Source of the DNA: Mumia sp050632745
GTDB taxonomy: Bacteria; Actinomycetota; Actinomycetes; Propionibacteriales; Nocardioidaceae
Assembly (NCBI RefSeq): GCF_050632745.1
Contig: NZ_JBODSD010000006.1
Coordinates: 1 to 64,000 of the forward strand
Length of the DNA stretch: 64,000 nucleotides
Reading direction: 5' to 3'
Shown here: in pieces, positions 41,097-49,849 of the stretch
Layout of the letters: every line of letters begins with the position of its first letter
Numbering within the stretch: position 1 is the first letter of the stretch
The notes under the pieces: model-generated
Seen by the model: the letters and a program-made list of their open reading frames with translations, nothing else
Databases searched by the model: none
What the model was told of the DNA's origin: nothing
Made by a program: the position numbers and the translations under genes

Positions 41097-41630
41097 ATGG
41101 AGACCGTCCTCGTCCAGCACCGCCGTCGCGCTCGCCGCGCCGACGTCCCCGACGGCCCGGAGTCCGAGCCCGACGTGCGTGCCGCCGCCTACTGGAGCCT
41201 GTGGCGGCAGCGCCACTTCCCGTGGGCGGCGCTCGACGACGGTGCCCGGGTCCTGCTGCTCGAGTCGTGGTCGAGCGGGGCGCGCCTCACGTGGCTGGTC
41301 GAGGCGCGCGACGTGCTCCGGGTCGAGGTCGCGTCGCAGGAGGAGGCGGTGGAGGTCGTCTCCTGCTGGTCGGGCGAGCCGGCCGACGAGGTGGCGGCCT
41401 CGGCCTACCTCGCGGCCAGCGCGGTCGAGACGGGTCTCGTCCTGGGCTTCCGGGCAGATCCGGTCGCGTGGCTGGGCGTCGACCGGCCGGTCGACCTGCG
41501 CCTCGACCGCAACGGGTGGGCTCTCGCGCGGGTCGACGAGCTGGCGGCGTGGGGCGTCGACCTGCGCCGGTCCGGCCCCGGCCGCGATTCGTTCACGAGT
41601 CCTGGACACCCGCCCACGATCGTGCGGTAG
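41097..41630 (+). CDS. Hypothetical protein
   Basis: 177 residues, not recognised. Soluble, Trp-rich (YWSLWRQRHFPWAALDDGARVLLLESW near residues 32-58), with mixed alpha/beta character and no signal peptide, membrane segment or metal motif. ATG start with GGAGG 4 bases upstream. It ends 9 bases before the GPH transporter gene and may be cotranscribed with it. Confidence 0.6.
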   Translation: METVLVQHRRRARRADVPDGPESEPDVRAAAYWSLWRQRHFPWAALDDGARVLLLESWSSGARLTWLVEARDVLRVEVASQEEAVEVVSCWSGEPADEVAASAYLAASAVETGLVLGFRADPVAWLGVDRPVDLRLDRNGWALARVDELAAWGVDLRRSGPGRDSFTSPGHPPTIVR

Positions 41631-41639
41631 AAACGTCGC

Positions 41640-43034
41640 ATGTCATCCGCGTCACCCCCGGCGGAGCCGCTGGCGCCCTCGGTCCGGCGAGGCTACGCCC
41701 TCGGCTCGGTCGCCACCGGCACCTTCGGCACCGTCCCCGGCCTGCTCCTCCTCCCGTACCTGACCGACACCCTCGGTGTCGCGGCCGGGATCGCGGGCGT
41801 CATGGTGCTCGCGCCCAAGGCGTGGGACGTCGTGCTCAACCCGATCGCCGGGCGCATCAGCGACCGCTCCACCAACCCGCGCGGCCGACGACGGCCGTTC
41901 CTCCTGCGAGCCGGGCTCCTGCTGGCGCTCACCTTCGCGCTGATGTTCGCGGGGCCTCAGGAGCCGACGTGGCTCGCGGGCGGCTGGGTCGTCCTGCTGT
42001 TCCTCGCCTGCGCGAGCGCGTACGCATTCTTCCAGGTGCCGTACGTCGCGATGCCGGCGGAGATGACGCTCGACTACGACGAGCGCACCCGGCTGATGAC
42101 CTGGCGCGTCGTCGTCCTCGCGCTCGCGATCCTGCTCGCGGGGGCGACGGCGCCCCTGGTGGTGGACGTGGTGGGCGACGCGACCTCGGAGGCGACCGGC
42201 TACCGCGTGATGGGCGTCTACATCGGCGTGGTGCTTCTCGTGGGCGTCCTGGGCGCCTACTACGGGACCCGCAACGCCCCCGACCACGGCGTCGCGACCG
42301 CCGGCGGCTCGCTCGGGGACCAGCTGCGTCTGGTCGCCCAGTCGCCCGACTTCCGCACCCTGCTCATCACCTTCGTCATCCAGGCGCTCGGTGTCGGGGC
42401 GATGCTCGCCGGCGTCGCCTACGTCTCCGACAACCTGCTCGACAGCGGGGGCGCGGCGACGTTCCTGTTCGTGGCGTTCGTCGGGCCGGCGCTCCTGGTG
42501 ACGCCGCTGTGGGAGCGGGTGGCCGCGCGGCGGGGCAAGCGCTACGGCTATGTGGTCGCGACCTGCTTCCTCGTCGTGGGAGCGCTCGGGCTGCTGGTGA
42601 CGGCGACAGGCTCGGCCACTGCCGCGTACGCCGCCGCCGCCGTGGTCGGCATCGGCTACGCGGGCGCCCAGGTCTTTCCCATGGCGATGATCCCGGACGT
42701 GGCCGCCGACCACGCGGCGCGTACGGGGGAGAACAGGATCGGCGTCTTCACCGGCGTCTGGACCGCCGGAGAGACGCTCGGCCTGGCGCTGGGGCCGGGG
42801 CTCTTCGCACTGGTGCTCGCCCTCGGCGGCTACGTCTCGTCCAGCAGCGACGAGTCGGTGACCCAGCCGGACTCCGCGCTCGACGCCATCGCACTCGGCT
42901 TCTCAGTCGTCCCCGCCGTCCTGATCGCGGCGAGCCTGCTGTGGCTGCGCCGCTACCGCCTGGACGAGCGCCTCCACGCTGCTCCTACCGGCGTCCCCGA
43001 CCCCACCACCACTCCGCAGGAGCCCACCGCATGA
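41640..43034 (+). CDS. GPH-family (MelB-type) MFS transporter
   Basis: 464 residues, 12 hydrophobic segments. The cation-symporter signature of the glycoside-pentoside-hexuronide family is clear: AWDVVLNPIAGRISDRSTNPRGRRRPFLL near residues 62-90, and FFQVPYVAMPAEMTLDYDERTRL near 128-150. The group imports sugars or related compounds with Na+ or H+; some members, such as Mfsd2a, carry lipids. It is translationally coupled (ATGA) to the PLP lyase/decarboxylase downstream, which hints that the cargo is that enzyme's substrate or product. Confidence 0.87.
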   Translation: MSSASPPAEPLAPSVRRGYALGSVATGTFGTVPGLLLLPYLTDTLGVAAGIAGVMVLAPKAWDVVLNPIAGRISDRSTNPRGRRRPFLLRAGLLLALTFALMFAGPQEPTWLAGGWVVLLFLACASAYAFFQVPYVAMPAEMTLDYDERTRLMTWRVVVLALAILLAGATAPLVVDVVGDATSEATGYRVMGVYIGVVLLVGVLGAYYGTRNAPDHGVATAGGSLGDQLRLVAQSPDFRTLLITFVIQALGVGAMLAGVAYVSDNLLDSGGAATFLFVAFVGPALLVTPLWERVAARRGKRYGYVVATCFLVVGALGLLVTATGSATAAYAAAAVVGIGYAGAQVFPMAMIPDVAADHAARTGENRIGVFTGVWTAGETLGLALGPGLFALVLALGGYVSSSSDESVTQPDSALDAIALGFSVVPAVLIAASLLWLRRYRLDERLHAAPTGVPDPTTTPQEPTA

Positions 43035-44479
43035 CCGTCCCGCACCACGACGCCGACGAGATCCGCGCGCGCCTCCAGGCGCTCCGCGAGGGCGACCTCC
43101 CGACCCATGGCGGACGCACGCTCGCCTACGTGTACGACTCCGGGATCGCCGAGGCGGACGCGCTCGGCCGCGAGGCCCTTGCCGCCTACGGCGCCACCAA
43201 CGGGCTCGACCCGACGGCCTTCCCGAGCCTGCTCACGATGGAGCGCGACCTGGTCGCGTTCGCCAAGCCGCTCTTCCACGCGCCAGTGGGCGCGGTCGGC
43301 ACGGTGACCTCGGGCGGCACGGAGTCCGTCCTCCTGGCCGTGCAGACCGCACGCGACGGCCGGCCCGAGGTCGACCGCCCGGTGATGGTGGTGCCCAGCA
43401 CGGTGCACGCCGCGTTCCACAAGGCGGAGCACTACTTCGGCGTCGAGCGCGTCACCGTGCCGGTCGACCCGCGGACCAAGCGTGCCGACGTCGACGCGAC
43501 CGCGGCGGCCCTCGCCGAGCACGCGGACCGGGTCGTCCTGCTCGCCGCCAGCGCGCCGTCGTACGCGCACGGCGTCCTCGACCCGGTCCCGGAGCTGGCC
43601 GAGCTGGCGCTGCGCCACGGCGTGCGCTTCCACGTCGACGCCTGCATCGGCGGATGGGTGCTCCCGTGGCTCGAGCGCGACGGTCTGGTCCGCCACCCCT
43701 GGGACTTCGCCGTCGAGGGCGTCACGAGCATCTCGGCCGACCTCCACAAGTACGCCTACACCCCCAAGGGAGTCTCGCTCCTCCTGCACCGCACGCCCGA
43801 GCTGCGCCGACCACAGTTCTTCGCCAGCGCCGACTGGCCGGGCTACACGATGCTCAACGCGACGCTCCAGTCGACGAAGTCGGGTGGCCCGCTCGCCGCC
43901 GCCTGGGCGGTCGTCTCGTACTTCGGGGACGAGGGCTACCGCGAGCTCACTCGGACGGCGTACGCCGGGACCCAGGCCCTGGTCGACGGCATCGCGCGGA
44001 TCGAGCACCTCGCGCTGGCGTCCGAGCCGGACTCGACGCTGGTCGCCGTGACGACCGACGGGGCGTGCGACGTCTTCACGATCAGCGACGCGATGCTCGC
44101 GCGCGGATGGTTCGTCCAGCCGCAGATGGCGTACGCCGACCTTCCCGCCACCCTCCATCTCACGGTCTCGGCGGCGACGGCGGCGCACGTCGACGAGTTC
44201 CTCGCAGCGCTCGAGGAGTCGGTGGACGCGGCGGTCGCGTCGGGTCCGATCGCGGTCGACGCCCCGCTGCGCGCCGCGGCCGCGGCCCTCGACCCGAGCA
44301 CGCTCGACGACGCCGCGTTCGACGGGCTGTTGGCGCTCGCCGGGCTCGCCGGCGAGGGTGGGGGAGTCGCGCCGCCGGAGCGGATGGCGCCGGTCAACGC
44401 CCTGCTCGACGTCGCGCCGCCTGCGCTGCGGGAGGCCCTGCTGGTGGCGTTCCTCGACCGGCTGACGCGGACGGAATGA
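43031..44479 (+). CDS. PLP-dependent lyase/decarboxylase (sphingosine-phosphate-lyase-like)
   Basis: 482 residues. Group II PLP decarboxylase fold: TVTSGGTESVLLAV near residue 91, FHVDACIGGWVLPWL near 200, and the PLP-binding Lys240 in SADLHKYAYTPKG. The ADLHKYGY-like motif and sequence order resemble sphingosine-1-phosphate lyases and archaeal/actinobacterial tyrosine/aspartate decarboxylases. A roughly 90-residue Ala-rich C-terminal extension follows the core. Coupled to the transporter by a 4-base overlap. Either long-chain-base phosphate cleavage or amino acid decarboxylation is possible. Confidence 0.85.
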   Translation: MTVPHHDADEIRARLQALREGDLPTHGGRTLAYVYDSGIAEADALGREALAAYGATNGLDPTAFPSLLTMERDLVAFAKPLFHAPVGAVGTVTSGGTESVLLAVQTARDGRPEVDRPVMVVPSTVHAAFHKAEHYFGVERVTVPVDPRTKRADVDATAAALAEHADRVVLLAASAPSYAHGVLDPVPELAELALRHGVRFHVDACIGGWVLPWLERDGLVRHPWDFAVEGVTSISADLHKYAYTPKGVSLLLHRTPELRRPQFFASADWPGYTMLNATLQSTKSGGPLAAAWAVVSYFGDEGYRELTRTAYAGTQALVDGIARIEHLALASEPDSTLVAVTTDGACDVFTISDAMLARGWFVQPQMAYADLPATLHLTVSAATAAHVDEFLAALEESVDAAVASGPIAVDAPLRAAAAALDPSTLDDAAFDGLLALAGLAGEGGGVAPPERMAPVNALLDVAPPALREALLVAFLDRLTRTE

Positions 44480-44499
44480 CGCGGACGGACTGACGCGGA
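44463..44499 (+). repeat. Three tandem copies with 14-base period at gene end
   Basis: TGACGCGGA recurs at 44463, 44477 and 44491, the first two copies extending through a 14-base unit. The second copy supplies the stop codon of the PLP enzyme gene. It looks like a recent small tandem duplication. Confidence 0.6.
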
Positions 44500-44500
44500 G

Positions 44501-44520
44501 CCCGGCGCGTACGAGCCGGG
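44501..44520. terminator. Small hairpin between convergent genes
   Basis: CCCGGC (44501-44506) and GCCGGG (44515-44520) with an 8-base loop in the 70-base gap between convergent genes. A weak terminator candidate. Confidence 0.4.
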
Positions 44521-44549
44521 GCGGACGAGCCGGTGCGGCGCGGCGCGCG

Positions 44550-45878
44550 TCAGTAGGCCCGGTGCCGCCCCGCTCGTGTGCCGCCGTCGCGGCCGACCAT
44601 CTCGCTCGCGAGATCCTCCCGGGTGCGGACGACGACCGGCGCCGCCGACCCGGGGAGCAGCGCCGCCGCATCCTCGGGCAGGACGACGTCGGTGGTGACC
44701 GACTCGCTGATCCGGTAGGGCATCGCGCCGAGCACGCCGCCGAGCGTCCGCCTCAGGCGTGACATCTCGGCGCGGACGGTGACCGTGCGCAACGGGTCCG
44801 AGAAGAGGTCGTCGGCGAGCTCGGAGGCCGAACGGCCCTCGGGGTGACGGGCGAGCGACAGGAGGATCTCGGAGTGGCGGGGCGAGAGCGCGTGGGTCCA
44901 CGACCCGCTCGATCCGGTGACCTCCACGATCGCGGGCGTCGAGGTCAGGTCGAGCCGCACCAGCGTCATCGGCTCCCCGTCGGAACCGTCGCCGGACAGT
45001 CGGAGCAGCCAGCCGTCGGGCACGGGCTCGGCGACGACGTTGCCGAGCTGGGGCACCCACAGCGCGCCGGGCGCGATGTCGTGCGGGAGCGTGAGCCGCG
45101 GCGGCGGCTCGGTGCCGACCGCGGCGGCGCAGATGCCGTCCCGGGTCACCGCGATCGCCGGACCGCCGAGACGGGCGAGCATCGGGGCCGCCTGCGTCCG
45201 GAGCCGGTCGGCGCTGTCGTGGTAGCGCTGGCGCAGCTGGGCCTCGGCGAGCTGCGCCGCCATGACCACGTGGGGGAGAGCGAGCGGGTTGACCGCAGGG
45301 TTGCGATAGCTCAGGTCGACCACGCCGACCTGGTCGCCGGTCAGCGGGTCGCGCACCGGTGACGCGGCGCACGACCACGGGAGGTGGTCCTCGGAGAAGT
45401 GCTCGGCGGCGTGGATGCCGACGGGAGCGCCCTCGACGACCGCGGTGCCGATCGCGTTGGTGCCGACGTTGCCCTCGGCCCACGTCGCGCCCGGCACCAT
45501 GCCGAGCTCGTCGGCATAGCGACGCATCGTGCCGTTGCCGGCGCGCCAGAGGATCTTGGCATCGGGCGAGCTGATGGCGAGGAGCATCCCGGCCGAGTCG
45601 AGCGCGCCCCGCAGCAGCTCGGCGAGCTGGTCGACCAGCGGACGCAGCGCACTGGCGGAGCGCTCGGCCTCGACCTCGCGCGGCTCGGCGGGCGGGGTCG
45701 GAGGTGCGCCGTCGGGGGTGAGGCCCAGCGTCTGCGACCGGTCCCAGGAGGCACGGACGAGTGCGCGGGGCTGCTTCTCAGGGGACCGCCCGGCGAGGAC
45801 GTCGGAACGCACCCGGTAGAGGCTGCGCAGGTCCATCGTGGTCGTGGACGACGTCACCGCCGATCGTGGCACCGCCAT
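44550..45878 (-). CDS. GAF-domain transcriptional regulator (AcoR-type input, winged-helix output)
   Basis: 442 residues. The N-terminal half resembles the sensory part of AcoR-type activators: RASWDRSQTLGL, ILWRAGNGTMRRYADELGMVPGATWAEGNVGTNAIGTAV (a GAF domain motif, about 110-150), and PVRDPLTGDQVGVVDLSYR. There is no AAA+ sigma-54 domain. The C-terminus has a winged-helix-like segment LSPRHSEILLSLARHPEGRSASELADDL, then TVTVRAEMSRLRRTLGGVLG. It probably senses a small molecule such as an aldehyde or alcohol and activates sigma-70 promoters. Its target is unknown. It converges on the PLP enzyme gene. Confidence 0.82.
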   Translation of the reverse strand: MAVPRSAVTSSTTTMDLRSLYRVRSDVLAGRSPEKQPRALVRASWDRSQTLGLTPDGAPPTPPAEPREVEAERSASALRPLVDQLAELLRGALDSAGMLLAISSPDAKILWRAGNGTMRRYADELGMVPGATWAEGNVGTNAIGTAVVEGAPVGIHAAEHFSEDHLPWSCAASPVRDPLTGDQVGVVDLSYRNPAVNPLALPHVVMAAQLAEAQLRQRYHDSADRLRTQAAPMLARLGGPAIAVTRDGICAAAVGTEPPPRLTLPHDIAPGALWVPQLGNVVAEPVPDGWLLRLSGDGSDGEPMTLVRLDLTSTPAIVEVTGSSGSWTHALSPRHSEILLSLARHPEGRSASELADDLFSDPLRTVTVRAEMSRLRRTLGGVLGAMPYRISESVTTDVVLPEDAAALLPGSAAPVVVRTREDLASEMVGRDGGTRAGRHRAY

Positions 45879-46025
45879 GCCTCACCCCCGTCACGCTCGG
45901 CGGAATGTCGTTCGCTGCGCCCTACCGTAGAGGGTCGATCGCGATCCGCCCAGGGTTTGATGCGGATCGTCGGTCATTGAATTCACAAGCAGATCGCCCC
46001 CGCGATGCCTGGGGTAACGCTGCGT

Positions 46026-46046
46026 TGCAACCCTTCTGCAACCCTT
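46026..46046. promoter_or_regulatory. Phased direct repeat TGCAACCCTT x2
   Basis: Two perfect 10-base copies start 11 bases apart (46026 and 46037), placing them on the same DNA face, about 150 bases upstream of the GAF regulator start. The GTTGCAA at its start also forms a half-palindrome. Candidate activator binding site. Confidence 0.45.
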
Positions 46047-46135
46047 GCAGGGCCGTCCTGCGCAGCGATGAGATAGAGCCACGCCAGCGAGGACTTCGGT
46101 CCGGCTGGCGACGGACCGGACTCGATCCGGTCCCT

Positions 46136-46190
46136 CGTCCACGTCTTGCGGGCTCCGCTGCGGGGGTACGGAGCACGCAAGACGTGGACG
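46136..46190 (-). terminator. Long hairpin terminator downstream of VanZ gene
   Basis: Arms 46136-46157 and 46169-46190 pair over 22 bases with one mismatch, and the loop is 11 bases. It begins 9 bases after the VanZ gene stop on the minus strand. Confidence 0.7.
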
Positions 46191-46198
46191 GACGAGGC

Positions 46199-47314
46199 TC
46201 ACGCCCGGACGTCGACGATCTCCGCGCCCGTCAACGCGTACGAGGCGCCGCGGTGGTCGCGCGTCGCGAGCACCGCGAGGATCGAGACGACCGCCCAGGC
46301 CGTGGCCAGCGACCCGGCCCACGTCACGTGGTCGACGGGGAGGTCCGCGACCACGGTCAGCGCGCACCAGCCCGCACCACCGCAGGCGGCCCGCGTGGCT
46401 CGGCGGACCGCCGACCCTCGTCGTGTCTCGCCGGGCCGCGCCCACAGCGGCGCCAGCCACACGATGCGCTGGCCCCACGACGCTCCGCTGCCCAGGACGA
46501 CCGGGACGAGGAACACGGCCACCCACGGCACGAGCGAGCCGAGCCACCACTCGGTCCACGTGGGCTCCAGGGGGACGGCTCGCCCGCTGGCGAGCAGGGC
46601 GGTCCGGTAGACGACGAGGACCACGAAGCCGCCGCCGACCACGAGGGCGGCGTCGAGGAACATCCCGGTCCACCGTCGCCAGACGGTCACCGGACGCACG
46701 AGCTGCCGATGCTGCTCCAGGTCGCGGGCTCGCGGCATCCAACGCAGCACGACGGGCGCGAGGGCCGCCCCGATCAGCGCACCGGACGTGTTCATGATGA
46801 CGTCGTCGACGTCGCCGACCCGGTAGGAGCACGGGATCAGACCGAAGACCCCCGTGTACTGCGTCGCCTCGATCAGCGTCGAGGCCGCGAGCCCGGACAC
46901 GGTCGAGACGACGATGCCGCGGCCGAAGAAGCTGCGCGCGAAGATCCCCCAAGGCACGAACAGCACGACGTTGAAGACCACCTGCAGGACGGCGAAGCTC
47001 CGCAGGGTCTGCGCCCAGGACAGGCCGGCCGTCTCCCGGCGGACGTCGTCGACGAAGCCGAACGGGTCGAGATTGGGCCGAGCCACGCCGTGCGCAGAGC
47101 ACCACGCCTGCAGGTCGCCGGACGGGAGCGGCAGCAACGTGTACGCGACGAGCGCGACGAGGTAGACCGAGACGGCGGCGGCTCCGAGGATCCGGCGACC
47201 GTCGAGCGCACCGTAGCGACGCTGCTGGAAGACCAGCACCGGAGCGAGGAGCGCGAAGAACAGCGCCACGCCGCCGACGATCCCGACCACCGCCGGCCAC
47301 TCCCACGCTCCCAT
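46199..47314 (-). CDS. VanZ-family membrane protein with RDD-like C-terminal domain
   Basis: 371 residues, about nine hydrophobic segments. Residues about 45-190 match VanZ: VAYTLLPLPSG, LQVVFNVVLFVPWGIFAR, STLIEATQYTGVFGLIPCSYRVGDVDDVIMNTSGALIGA (the family core). The C-terminal half (WRRWTGMFLDAALVVGGGFVVLVVYR, then SWGQRIVWLAPLW) looks like an RDD domain. VanZ proteins can lower binding of glycopeptides to the cell surface; most genomic copies have no proven role. ATG start; ends at a strong hairpin. Confidence 0.85.
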   Translation of the reverse strand: MGAWEWPAVVGIVGGVALFFALLAPVLVFQQRRYGALDGRRILGAAAVSVYLVALVAYTLLPLPSGDLQAWCSAHGVARPNLDPFGFVDDVRRETAGLSWAQTLRSFAVLQVVFNVVLFVPWGIFARSFFGRGIVVSTVSGLAASTLIEATQYTGVFGLIPCSYRVGDVDDVIMNTSGALIGAALAPVVLRWMPRARDLEQHRQLVRPVTVWRRWTGMFLDAALVVGGGFVVLVVYRTALLASGRAVPLEPTWTEWWLGSLVPWVAVFLVPVVLGSGASWGQRIVWLAPLWARPGETRRGSAVRRATRAACGGAGWCALTVVADLPVDHVTWAGSLATAWAVVSILAVLATRDHRGASYALTGAEIVDVRA

Positions 47315-47359
47315 GACCCGAACGCTATCGAGCGCGGTCGCCGACCACCGACGGGACGC

Positions 47360-47399
47360 ACGAGGGCCCCGGCACCGTCTCCGGTGTCGGGGCCCTCGT
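47360..47399 (-). terminator. Terminator of cold-shock gene
   Basis: Arms 47360-47376 and 47383-47399 pair over 17 bases with one mismatch, loop 6 bases, 26 bases after the csp stop codon. No T-tract. Confidence 0.7.
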
Positions 47400-47425
47400 C
47401 AGAAGTCTCGGGACGAGACGCCTTC

Positions 47426-47629
47426 TCAGATGGCGCGAACGTTCTCCGCCTGGGGGCCCTTCTGGCCCTGGGTGACGTCGAACTCGACGCGCTGGTTCTC
47501 GGCCAGCGTGCGGAAGCCGTTCCCGGCGATCGCGGTGTAGTGGACGAACACGTCGTCACCGCCACCGTCCTGCGCGATGAAGCCGAAGCCCTTCTCGTCG
47601 TTGAACCACTTCACGGTGCCTTGCGACAT
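47426..47629 (-). CDS. Cold-shock protein (CspA family)
   Basis: 67 residues, the normal family length. RNP1 KGFGFI and RNP2 VFVHY are present (MSQGTVKWFNDEKGFGFI), with the conserved C-terminus GPQAENVRAI. It binds single-stranded RNA/DNA and melts mRNA structure. The ATG at 47629 has AAAGAG upstream. A leader of at least 85 bases precedes it, with a perfect 12-base-arm palindrome at 47737-47763. Confidence 0.95.
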   Translation of the reverse strand: MSQGTVKWFNDEKGFGFIAQDGGGDDVFVHYTAIAGNGFRTLAENQRVEFDVTQGQKGPQAENVRAI

Positions 47630-47963
47630 TTCTTGCTCTTTCGTCGAACTGTGGAGCCGACCGTTGTCGACCCCCGTGCAGCGTTGCTCCACCCGCACGA
47701 TGGTCGCGAGGATGCGCCCGACCCAGATAAGACAAACGCGCCAACGGTCGAACCGTTGGCGCGGACGTTCCCACCTGCGCTGAACCGAACAACTACTTCC
47801 AGAACCCTAGCAGGTCCGAGGGTGTTCCCCGAGTAGTGCGACACGCCCTTCGGGCAACTTCGGCGATCGGTGGAAAGCGCCCGAGGTCCGTAAGGTGTCG
47901 AGGGGCCTTCGCCAGACGAACCCGCCCAAATCGCACCAGTACCCAGGACACGACGGAGGATGC
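47630..47963. other. Divergent regulatory region between csp and BCCT genes
   Basis: 334 bases with no convincing gene; short reading frames here lack ribosome sites. It contains the csp leader, the 27-base palindrome, and the promoters of both genes. The BCCT side is AT-poorer. Confidence 0.6.
47737..47763. promoter_or_regulatory. Perfect hairpin/palindrome in csp leader or promoter
   Basis: 12-base perfect arms (47737-47748 and 47752-47763) with a 3-base loop. On the csp strand it is followed by TTTGTCTTAT, like a rho-independent terminator. The same DNA also offers TTCGAC, 17 bases, TATCTG as a promoter, which would make the palindrome an operator. No minus-strand gene lies directly upstream to be terminated. 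Confidence 0.55.
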
Positions 47964-49766
47964 ATGACCACCCGGCAGCAGCACCGACGAGAGCCGAGAC
48001 CGTCGCGGCGGAACCGGCGTCCGGGGCTCAGCTCGTGGTCGGACGACGCGCTGAAGGGGCGGCTCACCCGACCGCTCGGCACCGGGCAGGAGCGGCCGCT
48101 CGACAAGGTCGTCTTCGGTGTCACCGCGGCGATCTCGGTCGCCTTCGTGATCTGGGGAGCGGTCGGGACGGACTCGCTCGGGAAGGTCGCCGACGAGTCG
48201 CAGTCGTGGGTGATCCGTAACGCCGGCTGGTTCTACGTCCTCGTCGCCAGCTATTTCGTCGTGTACGTCATCTGGCTCGCCGCGTCACGCTACGGCCGGA
48301 TCCCGCTGGGCGCCGACGACTCGGTGCCGGAGTTCAAGACCGTCTCCTGGATCGCGATGATGTTCAGCGCGGGCATGGGGATCGGCCTCATGTTCTTCGG
48401 CGTGGCCGAGCCGCTGTCGCACTACGTCTCGCCCCCGCCGGACACGGTGGAGCCCGAGACGGCGGCGGCGATGCGGACCGCGATGGCGACGACGATGTTC
48501 CACTGGGGCCTGCACCCGTGGGCCATCTACGCCGTCGTCGGGCTCGCCATCGCGTACGGCACCTTCCGCCGGGGCCGCTCGCAGCTCGTGTCCTCCGTCT
48601 TCCGCCCCTTGCTGGGGGAGCGGACCGAGGGGCCGGCCGGCAAGGTCATCGACATCCTCGCGATCTTCGCCACGCTGTTCGGCTCAGCGGTCTCGCTCGG
48701 CCTGGGCGCGCTGCAGATCGGCGCCGGCCTGGAGTTCCTCGACTGGACCGGGCCGGTCGGAGAGCCCGTCCTCGTCGGCATCATCGCGGTGCTCACCGTG
48801 GCGTTCGTCGCGTCGGCGGTGTCGGGAGTCGCCCGCGGCATCCAGTGGCTCGCGAACACCAACATGGTCCTCGCCGTGGTGCTGGCCGTCTTCGTGTTCG
48901 TGGTCGGCCCGACGCTGCTCATCCTCAACCTCATCCCGGAGACGATCGGGGCCTACGTCGGCGACATGACCGAGATGGCCTCGCGCACCAACTCCACCGG
49001 CGGTGCGGAGATGCAGGAGTGGCTGGCGGGCTGGACGATCTTCTACTGGGCGTGGTGGATCTCCTGGACCCCCTTCGTCGGGCTCTTCATCGCCCGCATC
49101 AGCCGCGGTCGTACGATCCGGCAGTTCGTCACCGGCGTGCTCCTGGTCCCGACGATGGTGAGCCTGGTCTGGTTCGCGATCTTCGGCGGCTCGGCGATCC
49201 ACGAGCAGGACGTGACCGGTGCCCTGACCAACAGCGAGGGCGCGGTCGAGAGCGACTTCGCGCTGTTCCAGCTCCTCGAGCAGTACCCGCTCGCCACGGT
49301 CACCTCGGTCCTGGTGATGGTGCTCGTCGCCATCTTCTTCGTGTCGGGAGCCGACGCGGCCTCGATCGTGATGGGGAGCCTGTCGCAGCACGGCGCGGTC
49401 GAGCCGAGCAAGGGCGTCGTCGTCTTCTGGGGCGCGGCCACCGGCGCGGTGGCCGCGATCATGCTGGTGCTCGGCGGCAACGACGCGTTGGACGGCCTGC
49501 AGAGCATCACGGTGGTGACGTCCCTGCCGTTCGCCGTGATCATGGTGCTGATCACCTACGCGCTGTGGGTCGACCTGCGCAGCGACGCGCTGACCGTGCG
49601 CCGCGACATCGCCGTCGAGCTCGTCCAGGAAGCGGTCGAGACCGGCATCGAGGAGCACGGTGCCCACTTCTCGATCGCCACCGAGCCGGTCGAGCGCGAG
49701 ACGCTCGAACCCGAGGCGAAGCCTGGCGACGGGCGCTCCGACGACGGCGACCGCCCCACGCCGTAG
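47964..49766 (+). CDS. BCCT-family osmolyte transporter (betaine/choline/carnitine)
   Basis: 600 residues, 12 membrane segments. BCCT signatures: MMFSAGMGIGLMFFGVAEPLSHY near residue 132, and the aromatic-rich FYWAWWISWTPFVGLFIARISRGRTIRQF near 362-390. The MGIGLM motif rather than M-G-I-G is the usual sodium-coupled form. A charged C-terminal tail (about 545-600) may sense osmolarity. Start ATG 47964 with GGAGG 4 bases upstream. Imports glycine betaine, choline or related compounds. Confidence 0.9.
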   Translation: MTTRQQHRREPRPSRRNRRPGLSSWSDDALKGRLTRPLGTGQERPLDKVVFGVTAAISVAFVIWGAVGTDSLGKVADESQSWVIRNAGWFYVLVASYFVVYVIWLAASRYGRIPLGADDSVPEFKTVSWIAMMFSAGMGIGLMFFGVAEPLSHYVSPPPDTVEPETAAAMRTAMATTMFHWGLHPWAIYAVVGLAIAYGTFRRGRSQLVSSVFRPLLGERTEGPAGKVIDILAIFATLFGSAVSLGLGALQIGAGLEFLDWTGPVGEPVLVGIIAVLTVAFVASAVSGVARGIQWLANTNMVLAVVLAVFVFVVGPTLLILNLIPETIGAYVGDMTEMASRTNSTGGAEMQEWLAGWTIFYWAWWISWTPFVGLFIARISRGRTIRQFVTGVLLVPTMVSLVWFAIFGGSAIHEQDVTGALTNSEGAVESDFALFQLLEQYPLATVTSVLVMVLVAIFFVSGADAASIVMGSLSQHGAVEPSKGVVVFWGAATGAVAAIMLVLGGNDALDGLQSITVVTSLPFAVIMVLITYALWVDLRSDALTVRRDIAVELVQEAVETGIEEHGAHFSIATEPVERETLEPEAKPGDGRSDDGDRPTP

Positions 49767-49849
49767 GGCTGCCGCGCGGCGGCGGTGAACCCGGTCACGC
49801 CCTTCATCGTCTGGGGAATGAGCTGACGGTGGAGGGCGTTGCCGCGATC

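Larger units (their letters stand above)
45879..46198. other. 320-base intergenic region upstream of GAF regulator
   Basis: No credible gene. It is richer in A/T than its surroundings between 45950 and 46060. It holds the regulator's promoter region, an 11-base-phased direct repeat of TGCAACCCTT (46026-46046) and a strong hairpin (46136-46190) that ends the VanZ gene transcript. Confidence 0.6.

Noticed and set aside
47793..48124. Small minus-strand frames upstream of csp
   Set aside because: No ribosome site, atypical amino acid composition, and overlap with the BCCT gene start region.
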